A model generated the notes under the pieces. That model made no database searches. It had not been told where the DNA came from and was given only the letters and a program-made list of their open reading frames with translations. Positions 7,611-16,555 of a stretch of DNA of 64,000 nucleotides are shown here, one piece after another. Each line of letters opens with the position of its first letter. Positions within the stretch are counted from its first letter, which is position 1. The translations under genes were made by a program, and so were the position numbers. This DNA comes from Nocardia vinacea (GTDB lineage: Bacteria > Actinomycetota > Actinomycetes > Mycobacteriales > Mycobacteriaceae): assembly GCF_035920345.1 (NCBI RefSeq), contig NZ_CP109149.1:7626001-7690000 (forward strand), in the 5' to 3' direction.

Positions 7611-8674
7611 AGGAAACCCGATCACGCGCAGTCTCGCTCGGCATCATCGGCATTGTCGTCGCGACCACGGTCTCGCTGTCCGCCCTCCAGGTCGACCGGC
7701 TGCCGTTCATCCGCTCCGGTGCGACCTACACCGCGTACTTCGCCGATGCGGGCGGACTGGTTCCCGGTGACAATGTGCAGGTCGCGGGTGTGCGCACGGG
7801 ACGCGTCGAGCAGGTGAAGCTGGACGGTGCGAAGGTCTACGTCCGATTCACGCTGGACGAGGGAATCGTGCTGGGCAATAAAACGAGCGCCGCCATCAAG
7901 ACCAATACGGTGCTCGGCCGCAAATCGCTCGAGGTGACCCCGGCGGGCAGCGGTTCGACCCGGACGAACGACACGATTCCGCTGGACCGCACCACCTCGC
8001 CGTATTCGCTTACCGACGCGCTCGGCGATCTGACGAATACCGTCAAGGGCCTGGACATGGACCAGGTCAACCGGACGCTGGACGCGCTGTCCACAACCTT
8101 CGCTGATACTCCCGCCCCGCTGCGGTCGGCACTCGACGGAGTCACCCAACTCTCGCGCAGCCTGAATACCAGGGACAAGGCGCTGACCGAGTTGCTCGGC
8201 CGGGCGCAGAACGTCACGAAGGTGCTCGCCGATCGCAGCAATCAGATCAATGCGCTGCTGGTCGACGGCAACGAGTTGCTCGGCGAATTGGATCGGCGGC
8301 GCGGCGCGCTCAGTCAGTTGATCGTGTACATCAACGGGCTGGCCCAACAGCTGACCGGCCTCGTCAACGACAACGAGGCGCAGCTGAAACCCACACTGGA
8401 CCGGCTGAATTCGGTGCTTGCACTGCTGCAATCCAATAAAGACAACCTGTCGAAGGCGCTGGATGGACTCGGTCCGTTCTCGGCCGCGCTCGGTGAGCAG
8501 GTCGGCAGCGGTCCGTACTTCCAGGCGTATGTCTCGAACGCGACCACGCGCGGCCTGCAGATCCTGGTCGACGCGCTGGTCTGGCCGCAGCATGTGCCGG
8601 ACTCCTTCCGCGCCTATCTGACCGACCCCGCGTTGCCGTCGATCGAGCCCGCGATTCAGGAGCCGCCGCGATGA
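7607..8674 (+). CDS. mce4C: Mce4C, MCE-family steroid-uptake protein
   Basis: A 355-residue MCE protein that starts at ATG 7607, overlapping the mce4B stop by ATGA. The membrane anchor is at about 8-27; the MCE domain contains ADAGGLVPGDNVQVAGVRTG. The rest is a long helical region with TRDKALTELLGRAQ-type heptads. Part of the hexameric Mce4 envelope tube. The overlap with both neighbours suggests tight translational coupling across the operon. Confidence 0.93.
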   Translation: MKETRSRAVSLGIIGIVVATTVSLSALQVDRLPFIRSGATYTAYFADAGGLVPGDNVQVAGVRTGRVEQVKLDGAKVYVRFTLDEGIVLGNKTSAAIKTNTVLGRKSLEVTPAGSGSTRTNDTIPLDRTTSPYSLTDALGDLTNTVKGLDMDQVNRTLDALSTTFADTPAPLRSALDGVTQLSRSLNTRDKALTELLGRAQNVTKVLADRSNQINALLVDGNELLGELDRRRGALSQLIVYINGLAQQLTGLVNDNEAQLKPTLDRLNSVLALLQSNKDNLSKALDGLGPFSAALGEQVGSGPYFQAYVSNATTRGLQILVDALVWPQHVPDSFRAYLTDPALPSIEPAIQEPPR

Positions 8675-9939
8675 ATGCATTGCGCACTGTTCGTTCGGCA
8701 CCGCCATGGGTGCGGGTGCTCGCGCTGGTCGTCATCGCCGCGCTGGTGATCGCCGGCGGGTGGTCATTGATATCGCGGATCGGAAAGACCTCGATCACCG
8801 CGTATTTCCCGTCCACGACCGGCCTGTACGCCGGTGACGAGGTGCGCGTGCTCGGAGTCAAGGTCGGCCGGATCGACTCCATCGATCCCGGTAAGGACCA
8901 GGTCCGGGTCGCGATGACGCTCGATCGTGGCATCGATGTTCCACAGGATGCCAAGGCGGTCATCATTTCGCCGTCGCTGGTGTCGGCGCGATTCATCCAA
9001 TTGGCCCCGGCCTACACCGGCGGGCCGAAAATGCACGACGGCAGCGTGATTCCGATCGAGCACACCGCGGTTCCGGTCGAATGGGATGACATCAAGGCCG
9101 AATTGTCCAAGCTGGCAACGACATTGGGTCCGGTCGGTGACGATAAGCAGGGCTCGTTCGGGCGGTTCGTGAATACCGCCGCCGACAATCTCGGCAACGG
9201 CAATGCGGAGGCGTTGCGCGATACCCTGCGCGAGCTGTCGCACACGCTGAGTACGTTGTCGGACGGGCGCACCGATCTGTTCGGCACCATCCGCAATCTG
9301 CAGCAGTTCGTGGATGTGCTGTCCAAGAGCAACGATCAGATCGTGCAGTTCGGCGGTCGGCTCGCCTCGGTCTCATCGGTGCTCGCGAATGTTTCCGGTG
9401 ATCTCGGTGCCGGACTGGACAATCTCGACATCGCCGTCGGTGATGTGCAGCGGTTCATCCAAGAGCGTGGCGGGGCGCTGACCGAGGGTGTGCAGCGGCT
9501 GGCCGAGGTCACCCAGATCCTCGCGGATAAGCGGCCCCAGCTCGAGCAGGTATTGCATTCCGGGCCGACGTCGCTGGCGAACTTCTATCAGATCTACGAT
9601 CCGGCGCAGGGCAGTCTCACCGGTGCAGTCGTCGCGCCGAACTTCGCCAATCCGTTCGCCTTCCTCTGCGGCGCGGTCGAGGCGAACGATGCGAACGGTT
9701 CCGATCAGAGCGCCGCCCTGTGCCGCCAGTATCTGGCACCGGTCATCCAGCAGCTCATGATGAATTACCCACCGCTGCTAGCCAATCCGGTCTCCAACCA
9801 GACCGCGTTCCCGCACCAGCTCGTCTACAGTCCGCCGAGTCTGGCCGCGCGCGGGCCGAGTGATTCGGTGCCGCAATCGGATCCGGTAGCGGTGCCGAAC
9901 GGTATTGCCGGGCTGGCCATTCCGGGAGGAGGGCGATGA
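8671..9939 (+). CDS. mce4D: Mce4D, MCE-family steroid-uptake protein
   Basis: A 422-residue MCE protein, starting at ATG 8671 with an ATGA overlap with mce4C. The anchor is at about 14-33, and the MCE domain follows (STTGLYAGDEVRVLGVKVG). The C-terminus carries the conserved MceD tail with two cysteines (AFLCGAVEAND, SAALCRQY) and a low-complexity Pro/Ser/Val end. A subunit of the steroid-transport tube. Confidence 0.93.
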   Translation: MNALRTVRSAPPWVRVLALVVIAALVIAGGWSLISRIGKTSITAYFPSTTGLYAGDEVRVLGVKVGRIDSIDPGKDQVRVAMTLDRGIDVPQDAKAVIISPSLVSARFIQLAPAYTGGPKMHDGSVIPIEHTAVPVEWDDIKAELSKLATTLGPVGDDKQGSFGRFVNTAADNLGNGNAEALRDTLRELSHTLSTLSDGRTDLFGTIRNLQQFVDVLSKSNDQIVQFGGRLASVSSVLANVSGDLGAGLDNLDIAVGDVQRFIQERGGALTEGVQRLAEVTQILADKRPQLEQVLHSGPTSLANFYQIYDPAQGSLTGAVVAPNFANPFAFLCGAVEANDANGSDQSAALCRQYLAPVIQQLMMNYPPLLANPVSNQTAFPHQLVYSPPSLAARGPSDSVPQSDPVAVPNGIAGLAIPGGGR

Positions 9940-11156
9940 TGCGCATGCGAATGGCCGGTGCGGCAATCGGATTGGCCGTCGTGCTCGGAGTCAGCGGCTG
10001 CGAATGGGACGGGCTCAATTCGCTGCCCATGCCCGGTACGGCCGGAAGTGATAACGCCTACGAAGTCAAGATCCAGATGCCCAATGTCACCACGCTGACC
10101 CGTAATTCGCCGGTCCGCGTGAACGACGTGACGGTCGGCACGGTGTCGAAGATCGAGGTCGAGGGCTGGCACGCGCTGGTCACCGTCTCGTTGAACAACG
10201 ATGTGAAGCTGCCCGCCAATGCGACCGCCCGAATCGGGCAGACCAGCCTGCTCGGCAGCAATCATCTAGAGCTCGCCGCGCCGAAAGATGTTCCGGCACA
10301 GGGGGAGCTGAAGAACGGCGATCTGATCCCGCTGGACCGGGCCGGTGTCTATCCGACCACCGAGCAGACCTTGTCATCGCTGTCGGTGGTGCTCAACGGC
10401 GGCGGCATCAGTCAGCTCGAAACCATTACCCACGAACTCAATGCCGCATTCAACGGTCGCGAGGATGCGATCCGGGATCTGCTGCCGCAGCTGACCGAGC
10501 TGACCACCACACTGGATTCCCAAACCAAGGACATCATCGATGCGATGGGTGGACTGGACCGGTTCGCAGGCACGCTGGCCAAGCAGAAGGATCGGGTGGC
10601 CGCGGCGATCGAACAGATCCATCCGGCGCTCACCGTGCTCGCCGATCGGCGCGAGGACATCACGCACACCCTTACCGCCCTTGGTGATCTGAGCGATGTG
10701 GTGCAGCGGATCATCGCGCAGGGTGGGGACAATCTGAAGGCGAATCTGGCGAATCTGGCACCCGTGCTGGAGACGCTGGCGAGCACCGGGAACAGCCTGG
10801 TCGAGGTCTTGAAGCTGATCTTCACCTTCCCGTTCCCGATGAAGAATCTCGATCACGCGGTCAAGGGCGACTACATGAACCTGATCATGACCGTCGATAT
10901 CACCGGCAAGCGATTGGATTCGAACTTCCTCACCGGCACTCCGCTCGGCGGTCGGTTCGGCGGGGTCGAGGGTGCACTCGGCGGGCTGGCCGGTACGGCG
11001 GAGGGCAATAGCAATCCGTCGACGGCACCGCTGCAGTCACCGGGCGCCACTCCGGCTCCGACGCCGAGTATCCCTGGGCTGCCGCCGATTCCGGGTCTGC
11101 CCGCGATTCCCGGCCTCACCGTTCCGCCCGCCGGGCAGGAAGGTGCGGGCCGATGA
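9936..11156 (+). CDS. mce4E: Mce4E lipoprotein (LprN-type), steroid-uptake subunit
   Basis: A 406-residue MCE lipoprotein. The signal peptide ends in the lipobox VSGC with the lipidated Cys22, followed by the MCE domain (MPNVTTLTRNSPVRVNDV). As in all actinobacterial mce operons, the fifth mce gene is the lipoprotein. The C-terminal ~45 residues are very rich in Pro, Gly and Ala (repeats of PGLPPIPGLPAIPGL type), which probably form an unfolded tail. It overlaps mce4D and mce4F by 4 bp each. Confidence 0.94.
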   Translation: MMRMRMAGAAIGLAVVLGVSGCEWDGLNSLPMPGTAGSDNAYEVKIQMPNVTTLTRNSPVRVNDVTVGTVSKIEVEGWHALVTVSLNNDVKLPANATARIGQTSLLGSNHLELAAPKDVPAQGELKNGDLIPLDRAGVYPTTEQTLSSLSVVLNGGGISQLETITHELNAAFNGREDAIRDLLPQLTELTTTLDSQTKDIIDAMGGLDRFAGTLAKQKDRVAAAIEQIHPALTVLADRREDITHTLTALGDLSDVVQRIIAQGGDNLKANLANLAPVLETLASTGNSLVEVLKLIFTFPFPMKNLDHAVKGDYMNLIMTVDITGKRLDSNFLTGTPLGGRFGGVEGALGGLAGTAEGNSNPSTAPLQSPGATPAPTPSIPGLPPIPGLPAIPGLTVPPAGQEGAGR

Positions 11157-12559
11157 AACTCACGCGATTCGTCCGGATCCAGTTGGCCATCTTCTCGGTG
11201 CTGACGGTGATCGGCTTGGTGGTCATGGGCGGTACCTATGTGGGACTGCCCGCCATGTTCGGTATCGGCCGCTATGAGGTGACGGTAAAGCTATTGGCCA
11301 CCGGCGGGCTGTATCCGACGGCCAATGTCGCCTACCGCGGCACGAATGTCGGCAAGGTGGAAGAGGTTCGGCTCACCCCGACGGGTGTGGACGCGAAGCT
11401 GTCTATCAATAGCGATTACAAGATTCCGTCCGATGTCGACGCGTGGGTGCGCAGTGTCTCGGCCATCGGTGAGCAGTACGTCGATCTGGTGCCCGTCGCG
11501 AATGTCAAGGGCGGCAACCTTTCCGACGGTTCGGTGATTCAGGTGGATCGCACCAGGCTGCCCGAGGATATCGGCACCGTGCTCGATCGATCCGATCGTC
11601 TGCTGTCCAGCATTGCCGATACCAAGCTCCGGCAGGTGATCGACGATGCGTTCAAGGCCTTCAACGGCGCCGGACCGGATCTGCAGAAGTTCATCGATTC
11701 CGCGTCGCTGCTGGTGCAGGAGGCTCAGGCGAATGCCGAGCCGACCAAAGATCTGCTGGAAAAGATCGGGCCGCTGCTGGATACGCAGAATCAGTCCGAT
11801 GCGGCGATCCGGTCGTGGACCCAGGACCTGGCGACGGTCACCGACCAACTGCGCGCCCATGATCCGGCACTGCGGAATGTCATCGAGAAGACGCCCGGCG
11901 CGGCACAGCAGGTGAGTTCGCTGTTCCAGGACCTGCGTCCGACCCTGCCGATCCTGCTGTCGAATTTGGTCAGCGTGGGGCAGGTCGCGGTGACCTATCA
12001 CTCGGGTCTGGAACAGATCCTCGTGATTTATCCGCCGCTGACCGCCGCGTTCCTGACGGTCATCCGCGGCCCCGTCGAATACGGTGCCGTGGTGGACTTC
12101 CACCTGGAACTCAACGATCCGCCCGGCTGCACCACCGGCTTCCTCACGCCGGAACAGCGCCGCTCGCCCGCCCAGCTCGACACCCCGGATACGCCGCCCG
12201 GGCTCTACTGCAAGGTGGCGCAGAACGCCAAGGAAGCCGTGCGCGGTATCCGCAATACGCCGTGCATGGAAGTGCCGGGTAAGCGGGCGCCATCGCCGGA
12301 GCTGTGCCGCGACCCGAACGGCTATGTGCCCGAAGGCAATAACCCGGCGTTCGGACCGCCGCAGCCGGTGACACCGTCGGGTGACCCGATCGGCGATCAG
12401 GGCTCCACCCACCCGGCCGCACACAGTACGACATTGGATCCCGGCAGTGGGACGTTCATGGGACCGGACGGACGCACGTACCGTCAGGGGGATATCGGAA
12501 AGGACGGATCCGGCACGATACCGTCGAGTTGGCAGGCGATGCTTCAGGAGCAGCAGTAG
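11153..12559 (+). CDS. mce4F: Mce4F, MCE-family steroid-uptake protein
   Basis: A 468-residue MCE protein, last of the six. The membrane anchor is at about 9-30, the MCE domain includes ATGGLYPTANVAYRGTNVG, and a long helical domain follows. The extracytoplasmic tail contains four cysteines (PPGCTTGF, LYCKVAQ, TPCMEVP, ELCRDPN), probably two disulfides. The TAG stop at 12557-12559 is joined directly to a family-A repeat: the G of TAG is the first base of the repeat's GTG. Confidence 0.93.
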   Translation: MKLTRFVRIQLAIFSVLTVIGLVVMGGTYVGLPAMFGIGRYEVTVKLLATGGLYPTANVAYRGTNVGKVEEVRLTPTGVDAKLSINSDYKIPSDVDAWVRSVSAIGEQYVDLVPVANVKGGNLSDGSVIQVDRTRLPEDIGTVLDRSDRLLSSIADTKLRQVIDDAFKAFNGAGPDLQKFIDSASLLVQEAQANAEPTKDLLEKIGPLLDTQNQSDAAIRSWTQDLATVTDQLRAHDPALRNVIEKTPGAAQQVSSLFQDLRPTLPILLSNLVSVGQVAVTYHSGLEQILVIYPPLTAAFLTVIRGPVEYGAVVDFHLELNDPPGCTTGFLTPEQRRSPAQLDTPDTPPGLYCKVAQNAKEAVRGIRNTPCMEVPGKRAPSPELCRDPNGYVPEGNNPAFGPPQPVTPSGDPIGDQGSTHPAAHSTTLDPGSGTFMGPDGRTYRQGDIGKDGSGTIPSSWQAMLQEQQ

Positions 12560-12639
12560 TGAGAGAGCGCAGCGAACGAACAATGTCACAGCGTGCTTCG
12601 CGCATGCCGGAACCGAGCGTCAGCGAGGTGCAGGCATGA
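12559..12639 (+). repeat. Family A element, copy 1: 26-codon mini-ORF coupled to mam4A
   Basis: An 81-nt element beginning GTGAGAGAGCGCAGCGAACG and ending GAGGTGCAGGCATGA. It is a complete 26-codon frame (VRERSERTMSQRASRMP, then EPSVSEVQA). Its TGA overlaps the ATG of mam4A as ATGA, and its GTG overlaps the mce4F stop. The GGAG in CAGGAGCAGCAG before it is a possible ribosome site. Two more copies, at 28400-28480 and at 52908-52988 on the minus strand, have the same length, open frame and overlap. Whether the peptide is made is unknown. Confidence 0.85.
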
Positions 12640-13364
12640 GTGAATCCAGTGTGGTCAAGGCCCGGCCCAGGCGACGGGCGGTGCGTTCGGCAGGTCCGCC
12701 GCCGGAGGACACCATCCCGCTCGAGACCGAAGGTGTCGAGCTGACCAAGGCCGTCGATGTCACCGTCAAGGTGACGAAGTCGGATTCGGACAGCCCGAGC
12801 GACGATGCCGAACCCGTGACCACGCTGGAGATACCCAGCGTCGCGGATGTCGTCGATGACGCTCCGAAGTCCGGCCCGCCGCGCTGGGTGTTCATCGCAG
12901 GTGCCGCCGCGGCCGTGGTCGTGGCGATCGCGCTGGTGATCGGCACCGGATTCTTCGCCTCCAACCTGCACACCGCATCCGACCGCGATGCGCGGCGCGC
13001 GGACTACGTGCAGACCGCCAAGCAGGCGATTCTCAATCTCACCACCATCAAGGACGACACTGCCAAGGCCGATATCGACCGCGTCCTCGCGGTGGCCTCC
13101 GGCGAACTCAAGGCCGAATACTCGCAGCGCAAGGACGCCTACGCGAGCGTGGTCGAACAGGCCAAGGTGAAGGCCACCGGTGAGATCATCGAATCCGCCA
13201 TCGAGAGCGAGGACGGGGATTCGGCACGCGTGCTGGTCGCCGCCAAACAGACCCTGACCAATGCGGGCATGGCGGATCCGCAGACGCGGTACTACCGATT
13301 CCGGGTCACCGTCACCCGCGGCGACAACGGGATCACCGCCTCACAAGTGGAGTTCGTAGCATGA
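12636..13364 (+). CDS. mam4A: Mam4A, Mce-associated membrane protein
   Basis: A 242-residue protein with an 83-residue charged cytoplasmic N-terminus, one membrane segment (about 84-107) and an extracytoplasmic domain of the Mce-associated (Mam) type with KQAILNLTTIKDD and a beta-rich end (YYRFRVTVTRGDNG). It corresponds in position to Rv3493c, downstream of mce4F. Mam proteins are thought to stabilise Mce complexes. The ATG start and the GAGGTGCAG stretch before it belong to the family-A repeat. Confidence 0.88.
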   Translation: MSESSVVKARPRRRAVRSAGPPPEDTIPLETEGVELTKAVDVTVKVTKSDSDSPSDDAEPVTTLEIPSVADVVDDAPKSGPPRWVFIAGAAAAVVVAIALVIGTGFFASNLHTASDRDARRADYVQTAKQAILNLTTIKDDTAKADIDRVLAVASGELKAEYSQRKDAYASVVEQAKVKATGEIIESAIESEDGDSARVLVAAKQTLTNAGMADPQTRYYRFRVTVTRGDNGITASQVEFVA

Positions 13365-13882
13365 GTACAGCATCGCGTATCGATTCGATGAGGGGTGGGC
13401 GCAGGCGTTTGATTCTGGTGGCGTCCGCGGTCGCCCTCGTCATCGTCGCGCTGGCGGCCATCTGCGGCGTCACCGGATACAAGTACTGGAACGACCGCAA
13501 GAGCGAACAGGCTCGCACCCAGGCGGTCCCCGCGGCGCAGCGCACCGTCGAGGCGATGTTCACCTACAACTTCAAAACGGTGGACGCCGAATTGCCAAAG
13601 GCCGCCGACAATCTCGGCGGCGGCTTCCGCGATGACTACCTGAAACTGATCAAGGAAGCCATCGCCCCCGGCGCCAAGGAAAAAGAACTCAACGTCCAGG
13701 CCACCACCCAGGCCACCGGCGTAGTCTCCGCCGAACCCACCCACGCAGTAGTCCTGCTCTACCTGAACCAGGTAAGCACCGGCAAGGACTCCCCCCAAGC
13801 GAATATCAGCACCAGCCGAGTCCGGGTAAGCCTCGACAAAGATGACGGCCGCTGGCTCGTCTCGGCGGTGACGCCGATCTAG
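13361..13882 (+). CDS. mam4B: Mam4B, Mce-associated membrane protein
   Basis: A 173-residue Mce-associated protein, overlapping mam4A by ATGA. One membrane segment (about 17-38) is followed by a NTF2-like extracytoplasmic domain. The position matches Rv3492c. It is probably the last gene of the mce4 operon: the next gene, at 14066, is on the opposite strand. The C-terminal domain ends with DDGRWLVSAVTPI, typical of the family. Confidence 0.87.
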   Translation: MSTASRIDSMRGGRRRLILVASAVALVIVALAAICGVTGYKYWNDRKSEQARTQAVPAAQRTVEAMFTYNFKTVDAELPKAADNLGGGFRDDYLKLIKEAIAPGAKEKELNVQATTQATGVVSAEPTHAVVLLYLNQVSTGKDSPQANISTSRVRVSLDKDDGRWLVSAVTPI

Positions 13883-14065
13883 CCGACGCAGGCGCTGTCA
13901 CTATCGCCTGAACGCCGCCGCGTGCGGTCCGAACCCGCCCCGGCCCACCGGACGACAACGACGGGAATGGTGAGCTGTGGCTACCGACCCGTGCAGCGGT
14001 CGCGGAGCTTCCGGAAGCGCGAGAGTCCGAGCTGGTCCCCCCGCGCAGCCGCCCTTCGTGGTCAC

Positions 14066-15562
14066 TCAGTGATTTTCGCGGGGCAGACGGACGGTGAAGG
14101 TGGTGCCTTCACCGTCGGCGCTTTCGACGCTCACTGTGCCGTTGTGTGCGTCGACCAGGGCCTGGACGATGGATAGGCCGAGGCCGGTGCCACCGCTGGC
14201 GCGGGTGCGGGAGGTGTCGGTGCGGTAGAAGCGTTCGAAGATCCGCTCGGCCTCCTCGGGCGGCAAGCCCTGACCCGTGTCGGCGACCTCCAGCAGGACC
14301 TCGTCGTCGGTGGGGGTCAGCCGGACCTTGACGTCGGCGTCCGGGGGTGTGTGCGTGAGTGCGTTGTTCAGCAGGTTGGCCAGTATCTGACGCAGCCGCG
14401 CCTCGTCACCTTTCACTTCCAATGTTCCTGTGCCCGAACGGATTTCCAGTTCGACCGAGCGGCGGGGACCCTCATCGCCATTGGCCGCTGTGACGGCGCG
14501 GGCATTATGCACGGCGTCGCTGGCGATGGCGAGCAGGTCGACCGGCCCCAGTTCCAGCGGGCGCTGTGCGTCCAACCGGGCCAGCATCAACAGGTCCTCG
14601 ACCAACAGCCCCATGCGCTGGGCCTCGTGTTCGATGCGGTCCATGAACATGGCCGGATCCGCGGTCGCGCCTTGTCGATACAGTTCGGCGAAGCCGCTGA
14701 TGGTGGTGAGCGGGGTGCGCAGTTCATGGCTCGCGTCGGCGACAAAGCGGCGCATCTTCGCCTCGGAGCGCCGGGCCGCCGATTCGGAGGCTTCCGTCGC
14801 GGCGAAGGCCCGTTGGATCTGGGCCAGCATGCCATTAAGCGATTGGGACAGCCGATCGACCTCGGTGTTGGTGCCGCGCACTGGAACTCGGCGATGCAGG
14901 TCACCAGCGGCGATGGCGGCGGCGGTCTTCTCGACCGCACGCAACGGCCGCAGACTGCGTCGGATCACGAAGTAGGCGAGCACCGCCAGCGCGGCGAGCA
15001 CCGCAGCACCGACCATGAGCTGCAACATGATCAGTCGATTGACCGTGTCGATGTTCTCGGTGAGCGGTATCGCGACCGTGGTCGTCGTATCGGGTGACAC
15101 CGCCGTCATGGTCCGCCATTTGACCGTCGAACCGTTCTTGGAGCCGACGGTTACCGGTCTGGTGAGTACCTTGCTGCCCGGCGGATCCGTGGTCGGCCGG
15201 ATCTCGGGCAGTCGCGGCAGCTCCGGCTCGGCTTCCTCATTGAACGGCCTGGTCTCGAAATAGACGGTGCCGTTGCCGCCCGGGGTCGGCTCGATGTGGA
15301 CAAAGAAGGTGCTGGACGGATGCGACGGATTCGAAGGAGTCGGCGGCCGCGGCCGCGACCATGCCATCACCGCATCGCGAAGCTGCTGATCGGTGCGGTG
15401 CAGCAGCGAATTCTCCAGCGCCGAGGTGACGACCATGCCGGATGCGAACAGTCCGAGCGCGGAAAGCAGCACGAGTGCAAGCACCAGCGTCACCCGCAAC
15501 GGAATCGCCGAAGAAGCGCGTGCCAGTTTGCGACGGTTCTGTGCGATCCGGGAGATGATCAT
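14066..15562 (-). CDS. phoR: PhoR-like sensor histidine kinase
   Basis: A 498-residue membrane histidine kinase. TM1 is at about 24-46, an extracytoplasmic sensor at 47-175, TM2 at 177-200, HAMP at 201-253. The phosphoacceptor is His279 in DASHELRTPLTT, the N-box is NLLNNALTH (397-405), and the ATP-lid motifs are DTGQGLP (428-434) and GGTGLGLS (457-464). The layout and several stretches (FAELYRQGA, SRTRASGGTGLGLSIV) resemble M. tuberculosis PhoR. Its start overlaps the response-regulator stop, so the pair is one transcript. Ortholog versus paralog of PhoR is not settled. Confidence 0.75.
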   Translation of the reverse strand: MIISRIAQNRRKLARASSAIPLRVTLVLALVLLSALGLFASGMVVTSALENSLLHRTDQQLRDAVMAWSRPRPPTPSNPSHPSSTFFVHIEPTPGGNGTVYFETRPFNEEAEPELPRLPEIRPTTDPPGSKVLTRPVTVGSKNGSTVKWRTMTAVSPDTTTTVAIPLTENIDTVNRLIMLQLMVGAAVLAALAVLAYFVIRRSLRPLRAVEKTAAAIAAGDLHRRVPVRGTNTEVDRLSQSLNGMLAQIQRAFAATEASESAARRSEAKMRRFVADASHELRTPLTTISGFAELYRQGATADPAMFMDRIEHEAQRMGLLVEDLLMLARLDAQRPLELGPVDLLAIASDAVHNARAVTAANGDEGPRRSVELEIRSGTGTLEVKGDEARLRQILANLLNNALTHTPPDADVKVRLTPTDDEVLLEVADTGQGLPPEEAERIFERFYRTDTSRTRASGGTGLGLSIVQALVDAHNGTVSVESADGEGTTFTVRLPRENH

Positions 15563-16296
15563 TTCTCGGACTGGCGCGTCCGATTCGGCGCGCGCATTAC
15601 GTATCCGACGCCGCGCAGAGTGTGAATCAAGCGCTGATCGCCCGTGTCGACCTTTTTACGCAGATACGAGACATACGTTTCGACCACACCAACCTCGCCC
15701 CCGAAGTCATAGCGCCACACATGATCCAAGATGCGCGGCTTGCTCAACACCGTTCCGGCATTGACCATGAAATACCGCAGCAAGGTGAATTCGGTGGGCG
15801 ACAACGCAACCGGCTCGCCCGCCTTCCATACCTCGTGCGTGTCGTCGTCGAGTTCGATGTCCTCGAACCGGATTCGCGAACTCTCGCGCTGCGGCGCGGC
15901 ATGACCGAAGCGGCGCAGCACAACTCGCAGCCGGGCCACCACTTCCTCCAGGCTGAACGGTTTGGTGATGTAGTCGTCGGCGCCGAGGGTGAGTCCAGCG
16001 ACCTTGTCCTGGACGTCGTCGCGTGCGGTCAGGAACAGCACCGGTGCGTCGATGCCGTCGGCGCGCAGTCGGCGCAGCAGCCCGAAGCCGTCCATACCCG
16101 GCATCATCACATCGACGATCAGCGCCTGCGGTCGGAAGGTGCGCGCCTTGTCCAGCGCCTGCGCCCCGTCGATAGCAGTATCGACCGCGAACCCCTGATA
16201 CCGCAGGCTCACCGACAGGAGCTCCACGATCATGGGTTCGTCGTCCACCACCAGCACCCGAGCCTCGGGCGTGGACTCCGCAGGCGCACCACTCAT
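15559..16296 (-). CDS. phoP: PhoP-like OmpR-family response regulator
   Basis: A 245-residue response regulator. The receiver domain has the acidic pocket D18/D19, phosphoacceptor D62 (DVMMPGMDG) and K112 (DDYITKPF). The winged-helix output domain contains LSPTEFTLLRYF and ends HTLRGVGYVMRAP. The sequence closely recalls M. tuberculosis PhoP. ATG 16296 (MSGAPAESTPEARVLVVDD) gives the normal N-terminus; the frame is open for 82 more codons upstream, but these run into the family-B repeat and are rejected. It is the first gene of a two-gene operon with the kinase. Confidence 0.78.
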   Translation of the reverse strand: MSGAPAESTPEARVLVVDDEPMIVELLSVSLRYQGFAVDTAIDGAQALDKARTFRPQALIVDVMMPGMDGFGLLRRLRADGIDAPVLFLTARDDVQDKVAGLTLGADDYITKPFSLEEVVARLRVVLRRFGHAAPQRESSRIRFEDIELDDDTHEVWKAGEPVALSPTEFTLLRYFMVNAGTVLSKPRILDHVWRYDFGGEVGVVETYVSYLRKKVDTGDQRLIHTLRGVGYVMRAPNRTRQSEK

Positions 16297-16371
16297 TGCT
16301 TCATAGTCCGGCAATCGACTGGGAACTGTCTGCACCTTTGCTGGGTGATTCCTGTGAGTGCTCTGTCTAAT

Positions 16372-16520
16372 GGCCGCGCCTTCGGCGCGGCGTGTTCGCG
16401 GCCCCCGGGTGTCTCGCGTCCGAGTCGTCGAGACTCGCGCCTGCGGCGCATGCGCTTCGACGACTCGGACGCGAGACGGGCCGCGAACGGTCGCTCGTAA
16501 GACTCGCTCCGTCGTGGTCA
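16372..16520. repeat. Family B element, copy 1, with ~93-nt palindromic insert
   Basis: Starts with the hairpin GCCGCGCC-TTC-GGCGCGGC. Next comes a nearly perfect long inverted repeat: arms 16394-16404 and 16478-16488 (GTTCGCGGCCC / GGGCCGCGAAC), enclosing 16411-16431 and 16457-16477, which are perfect 21-bp complements (GTCTCGCGTCCGAGTCGTCG...). The element ends with GGTCGCTCGTAAGACTCGCT. Copies lie at 25151-25293 and, without the insert, at 43514-43570. This copy lies downstream of otsA and upstream of the response regulator. Confidence 0.85.
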
Positions 16521-16555
16521 CTGACGGCACGGTGTCCGGCACCTGATGCGCGCAT

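Noticed and set aside
14018..14030. GCTTCCGGAAGC palindrome near 14018 as an operator
   Set aside because: It is short, lies at the 3' ends of convergent genes (mam4B and the kinase), and has no promoter context.
16297..16542. N-terminal extension of the response regulator
   Set aside because: It translates the family-B repeat; the receiver domain begins normally at 16296.
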